Source of the DNA: Paracentrotus lividus
Taxonomy: Eukaryota > Echinodermata > Echinoidea > Camarodonta > Echinidae
Assembly: GCA_940671915.1 (NCBI GenBank)
Contig: CALNVZ010001099.1
Location: 1 to 64,000 of the forward strand
Reading direction: 5' to 3'
DNA length: 64,000 nt
Every line of letters begins with the position of its first letter. Position 1 is the stretch's first letter. Below are positions 61,718 through 64,000 of the stretch, piece by piece. The position numbers and the translations under genes were made by a program. Under the pieces are notes generated by a model. It was not told where the DNA came from. It did not search any database and saw only the letters and a list, made by a program, of their open reading frames with translations.

Positions 61718-61879
61718 TCTCCTGCAATGACACGCGGCTGATGCCTGCAGGAACATTCCCGCCAATAGCGCTTGCCAGTTTTCCCGGTTCTGGAAATACG
61801 TGGGTTAGGCATCTCCTAGAGACCGCTACAGGTTATGCCACTGGCAGTGTTTACGGCAGTGACATACTGGCGAAAAAGG
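61718..61879 (+). CDS. WSCD-like sulfotransferase, P-loop exon
   Basis: Acceptor TTTTTGTCTTTCTTCAG ends at 61717 and donor GT is at 61880. The 162-base exon reads [18 protein letters not shown], then [16 protein letters not shown], then [27 protein letters not shown] is the 5'-phosphosulfate-binding P-loop of WSCD-type sulfotransferases. The [10 protein letters not shown] stretch also matches the family pattern (ATG.YTGS.Y). Both boundaries are phase 1. The catalytic remainder and 3'-phosphate-binding region must lie in later exons, which I do not find before 64000. The substrate in this family is reported to be sialic acid on glycoconjugates, in the Golgi. Assignment to WSCD rather than a close invertebrate relative rests on motifs alone. 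Confidence 0.85.
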
Positions 61880-61999
61880 GTACAGTAATATGCATCATCG
61901 TTATAATGTAGAACCCCCCTCCCCTATCGCCCCGCCCCAGTTAGGCGGTTAAACGTGCATGCATGTTTGTTCCCGATTTCTCAGAAAAGGAGTATAATT

Positions 62000-62059
62000 N
62001 NNNNNNNNNNNNNNNNNNNNNNNNNNNNNNNNNNNNNNNNNNNNNNNNNNNNNNNNNNN
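62000..62059. other. Assembly gap, 60 Ns
   Basis: The gap lies 120 bases after the exon 2 donor, within the following intron. It is too short in this assembly to hide more than part of an exon, but its real size is unknown. Confidence 0.95.
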
Positions 62060-62331
62060 AATCTTCTTTATGCTTATATCTAGCAAGAGCGAGTGCATAT
62101 GATTCTTTTGTTTGTCACAATTATGGTAATTGTCCTTTTTTAAAATCGATACGTCGGTTATTTCTTATTTTTAGGTATAAGCTAGTTCAAAGTTTCAACC
62201 TCACGATGTGAACTATGAAAACATTGGAAACGAACAGTATCTGAATTTTATCAACACTATGAGAAAATTTCTCCTTAAAAACCAGAAAAGTTCCTGCAGA
62301 ACAGTTTTGACGACCTGTAATCTTGCTGCAC

Positions 62332-62640
62332 AATTGAATATATGAATATAAAAAGAGCCCAAGTCCATGAAAGTTCATTTCGAGTAAATCAAAAAAAAAA
62401 ACATCAACAACAACAACAACAACAACAACAACAACTGAATGATTTTTGTGTGTAGTCAACGGAGATTTGAGATAGTTTTTTTTTTTTTAATTATTATCAA
62501 TTTCTGGCATTTTAGGGCAGAATTCAGTGCTGTAAATTGTACACAAAATGGACTCATGTATGAGCAACAACTTCCATGGTTAACTCAATTTGACCAAGAG
62601 CTGGACTTGGGCCTTGTTTATATTCATATACTCAATTGTT
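62332..62640. repeat. Foldback repeat with (CAA)n interior
   Basis: CAATTGAATATATGAATATA and AGAGCCCAAGTCCA on the left pair with TGGACTTGGGCC and TATATTCATATACTCAATTG on the right (about 38-bp arms). An (CAA)n tract (62403-62434) lies between them. The polyvaline minus-strand frame here is the translated microsatellite. Confidence 0.75.
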
Positions 62641-63049
62641 AACACAATTTATAGTCAAATTACGTAAAAGTGGTATATGGGACATGAAAATTAGAAATCT
62701 ACTGTAATAAAACTCTTTATACTGTGTGTTACTAAAAAAGGGTAATCGAAGTTCAAAGGTCAGTCATTTCAAAAGTACATAGTTTATTCTTGTGATTTAT
62801 TTACGAAAATATATCGTAACTTATCAGCTTTAATTTGAGACATTGTTTACGTCTAAATTGTCACGGGTCACAGAGTTAGGGTCATTTGAAGGGGACAGGA
62901 AGAAAACCCATTTTCAAAGTTTTTGGTTTGTAGGGTACGAACCAAATCTTTTAAAAGTAGTTGGTGTCCTTGGGTCCTTTCCAGCAAGTTTCAATGAAAT
63001 GCTATCTCCTTTGATCAAGTGGATTTCTCATTGGTAATGAGATTCGTTA
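62641..63049. other. Anonymous sequence, no exon recognised
   Basis: Short frames (for example 62843-63037 +) show no family features and no convincing splice sites. Confidence 0.35.
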
Positions 63050-63345
63050 TCGATTATGAGTCTTTGGAGTCGGAGAGAGGTCGCATCGGTCGCCGCGACA
63101 TCTCCTGAGTCTCCGATAAGTCGCGAGAAGACCAAACAACTGTCAAACCTGCTCAATTTTTTTAGTAGACTTCTTTCAGAGGTGAGAAAGTCTTTGTGAC
63201 GTCTCTATGGGGTTGCCGCGACGTCCCTTAAGTATCACCGACGTCGCAGAGACGTTTTCGGAACTTGCTAGAGATTGAAAGAAATTGAACATGTTTGACA
63301 GTTTTTTAAGACTTATGGTAGATTTTCCCGCGACGCTTTGAAGAC
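63050..63345. repeat. Degenerate GAGACGTCTCC word array, member 4
   Basis: TCGCCGCGACATCTCCTGAG, GACGTCGCAGAGACG and GAAGACTTATAC words match the interiors at 22734-23012 and 28903-29440, but the ends are unclear. It abuts the next element directly. Confidence 0.5.
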
Positions 63346-63346
63346 T

Positions 63347-63700
63347 TATACCCCCGTCACACTGAGCTCGTTCGTACTACGTCCTTGCAAATTTTTCCGA
63401 ACGGGCATAGTCTGTGTGTAAACTGAGTGGACGTAGTAAATACTTCTTACGATCTGTTTACGAACTTCAAGGACTAGCTCGGTCGGATTTTCAAAAAAGT
63501 GTTAAAAAAAATCGGGCGCCCATCTCGTTCTAAAATTGAACGGGGTGGCAACGTACCTGAAACGAGATGGACGTACTACAAACGATATTGCCGTACTTAA
63601 ATCGTTCTAAAGATAAGCTAGGACTTTTTACAAACGAGCATTAAATATTCATTATCAGATTGAAGTTACAAATACCCATGAGGTCTAGCTAAAACGGGCT

Positions 63701-63732
<32 letters not shown>

Positions 63733-64000
63733 GACACGAGCATGCATTTGCCTTCAACACGTTCTAGACACGGAAAATGACGAAGTAAGAACAAGATGAA
63801 CTTACTGGAGGCCGTTTGGTCGACGTAAGAACGAGTAAGAACGGATTTTAACGGATTAAAAACGACCCAGAACTAGTTACGTCGGGACGAAACGCATTGG
63901 AAACGAGTTCGCACTGATTAAGAACGGGTTGCAACTAACTGGGGACGGGTTTGGATTGTTTTAGACGGGCTCTGTTTCGTTTTTAACTAAATACAAACGG
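63347..64000 (+). mobile_element. Second CCCCCGTCACACTGAGCTCG element, runs off window
   Basis: TTATACCCCCGTCACACTGA opens a direct-orientation copy of the left part of 58837-60977 (TTGCGAATT-like block, GATCTGTTTACGAACTTCAA, ATCGGGCGCCCATCTCG). It lacks the nested element. A T-run lies at 63705-63732. The right end is outside the window. Confidence 0.8.

Noticed and set aside
1-64000. tRNA or rRNA genes, CRISPR arrays, LTR elements, virus copies
   Set aside because: I looked for cloverleaf-like A/B boxes, regular spacer arrays, terminal direct repeats with primer sites, and capsid or polymerase motifs, and found none I could support.

Overview
This is an animal genome window, AT-rich and almost entirely non-coding, built from layers of short interspersed repeats. 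Several signs point to a marine deuterostome, most likely an echinoderm such as a sea urchin or sea star. These are frequent TAGGCCTA words, scattered GCGAGCGCGAAGCGCGAGC motifs, Penelope-like retroelement pieces, many foldback DNA elements and a WSCD-type sulfotransferase gene. The species assignment is inference.

Only one host gene is convincingly supported: the 5' part of a WSCD-like (sialate O-sulfotransferase family) gene on the + strand. Its first coding exon (30909-31143) encodes a short cytoplasmic tail, a signal anchor and a short stem. The next exon (61718-61879) carries the PAPS-binding P-loop FPGSGNTW. Both exons break at phase 1 and join in frame. The remaining exons are not visible and would lie beyond the window or its gap. 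The 3' half of exon 1, with its splice donor, is duplicated in tandem (period about 413 bp).

The dominant large-scale feature is an assembly problem. Positions 10987-34095 and 34121-57686 are the same ~23 kb sequence, separated by exactly 25 Ns. The second copy is about 457 bp longer and carries scattered single-base indels, as expected of uncorrected long-read gap fill. The true locus is probably 1-34095 joined directly to 57687-64000, and most features between 34121 and 57686 should not be counted twice.

Layout: 1-6650 is mostly anonymous sequence with a decayed unrecognised coding region (1075-2048), a GACCAAAATGG word array and a 380 bp palindrome. 6653-8556 is a 5'-truncated, broken Penelope-like element. 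9420-9585 is a 15-bp minisatellite. 10575-11340 holds two LINE fragments. 12.2-30.5 kb (copy A) is a dense stack of foldback elements, including nested TA-flanked elements, a 7 kb inverted pair and several families built of reiterated short words. 30.9-31.8 kb holds exon 1 and its partial duplication, and 32.4-33.0 kb a MITE. Copy B follows. 57.7-64.0 kb holds further foldback elements, exon 2, a 60-N gap and the start of another large foldback element.

The most interesting non-genic observation is that at least six unrelated repeat families share one architecture: short terminal inverted repeats around an interior made almost entirely of one short family-specific word and its reverse complement. 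No complete autonomous transposon, no virus copy and no LTR element was recognised.
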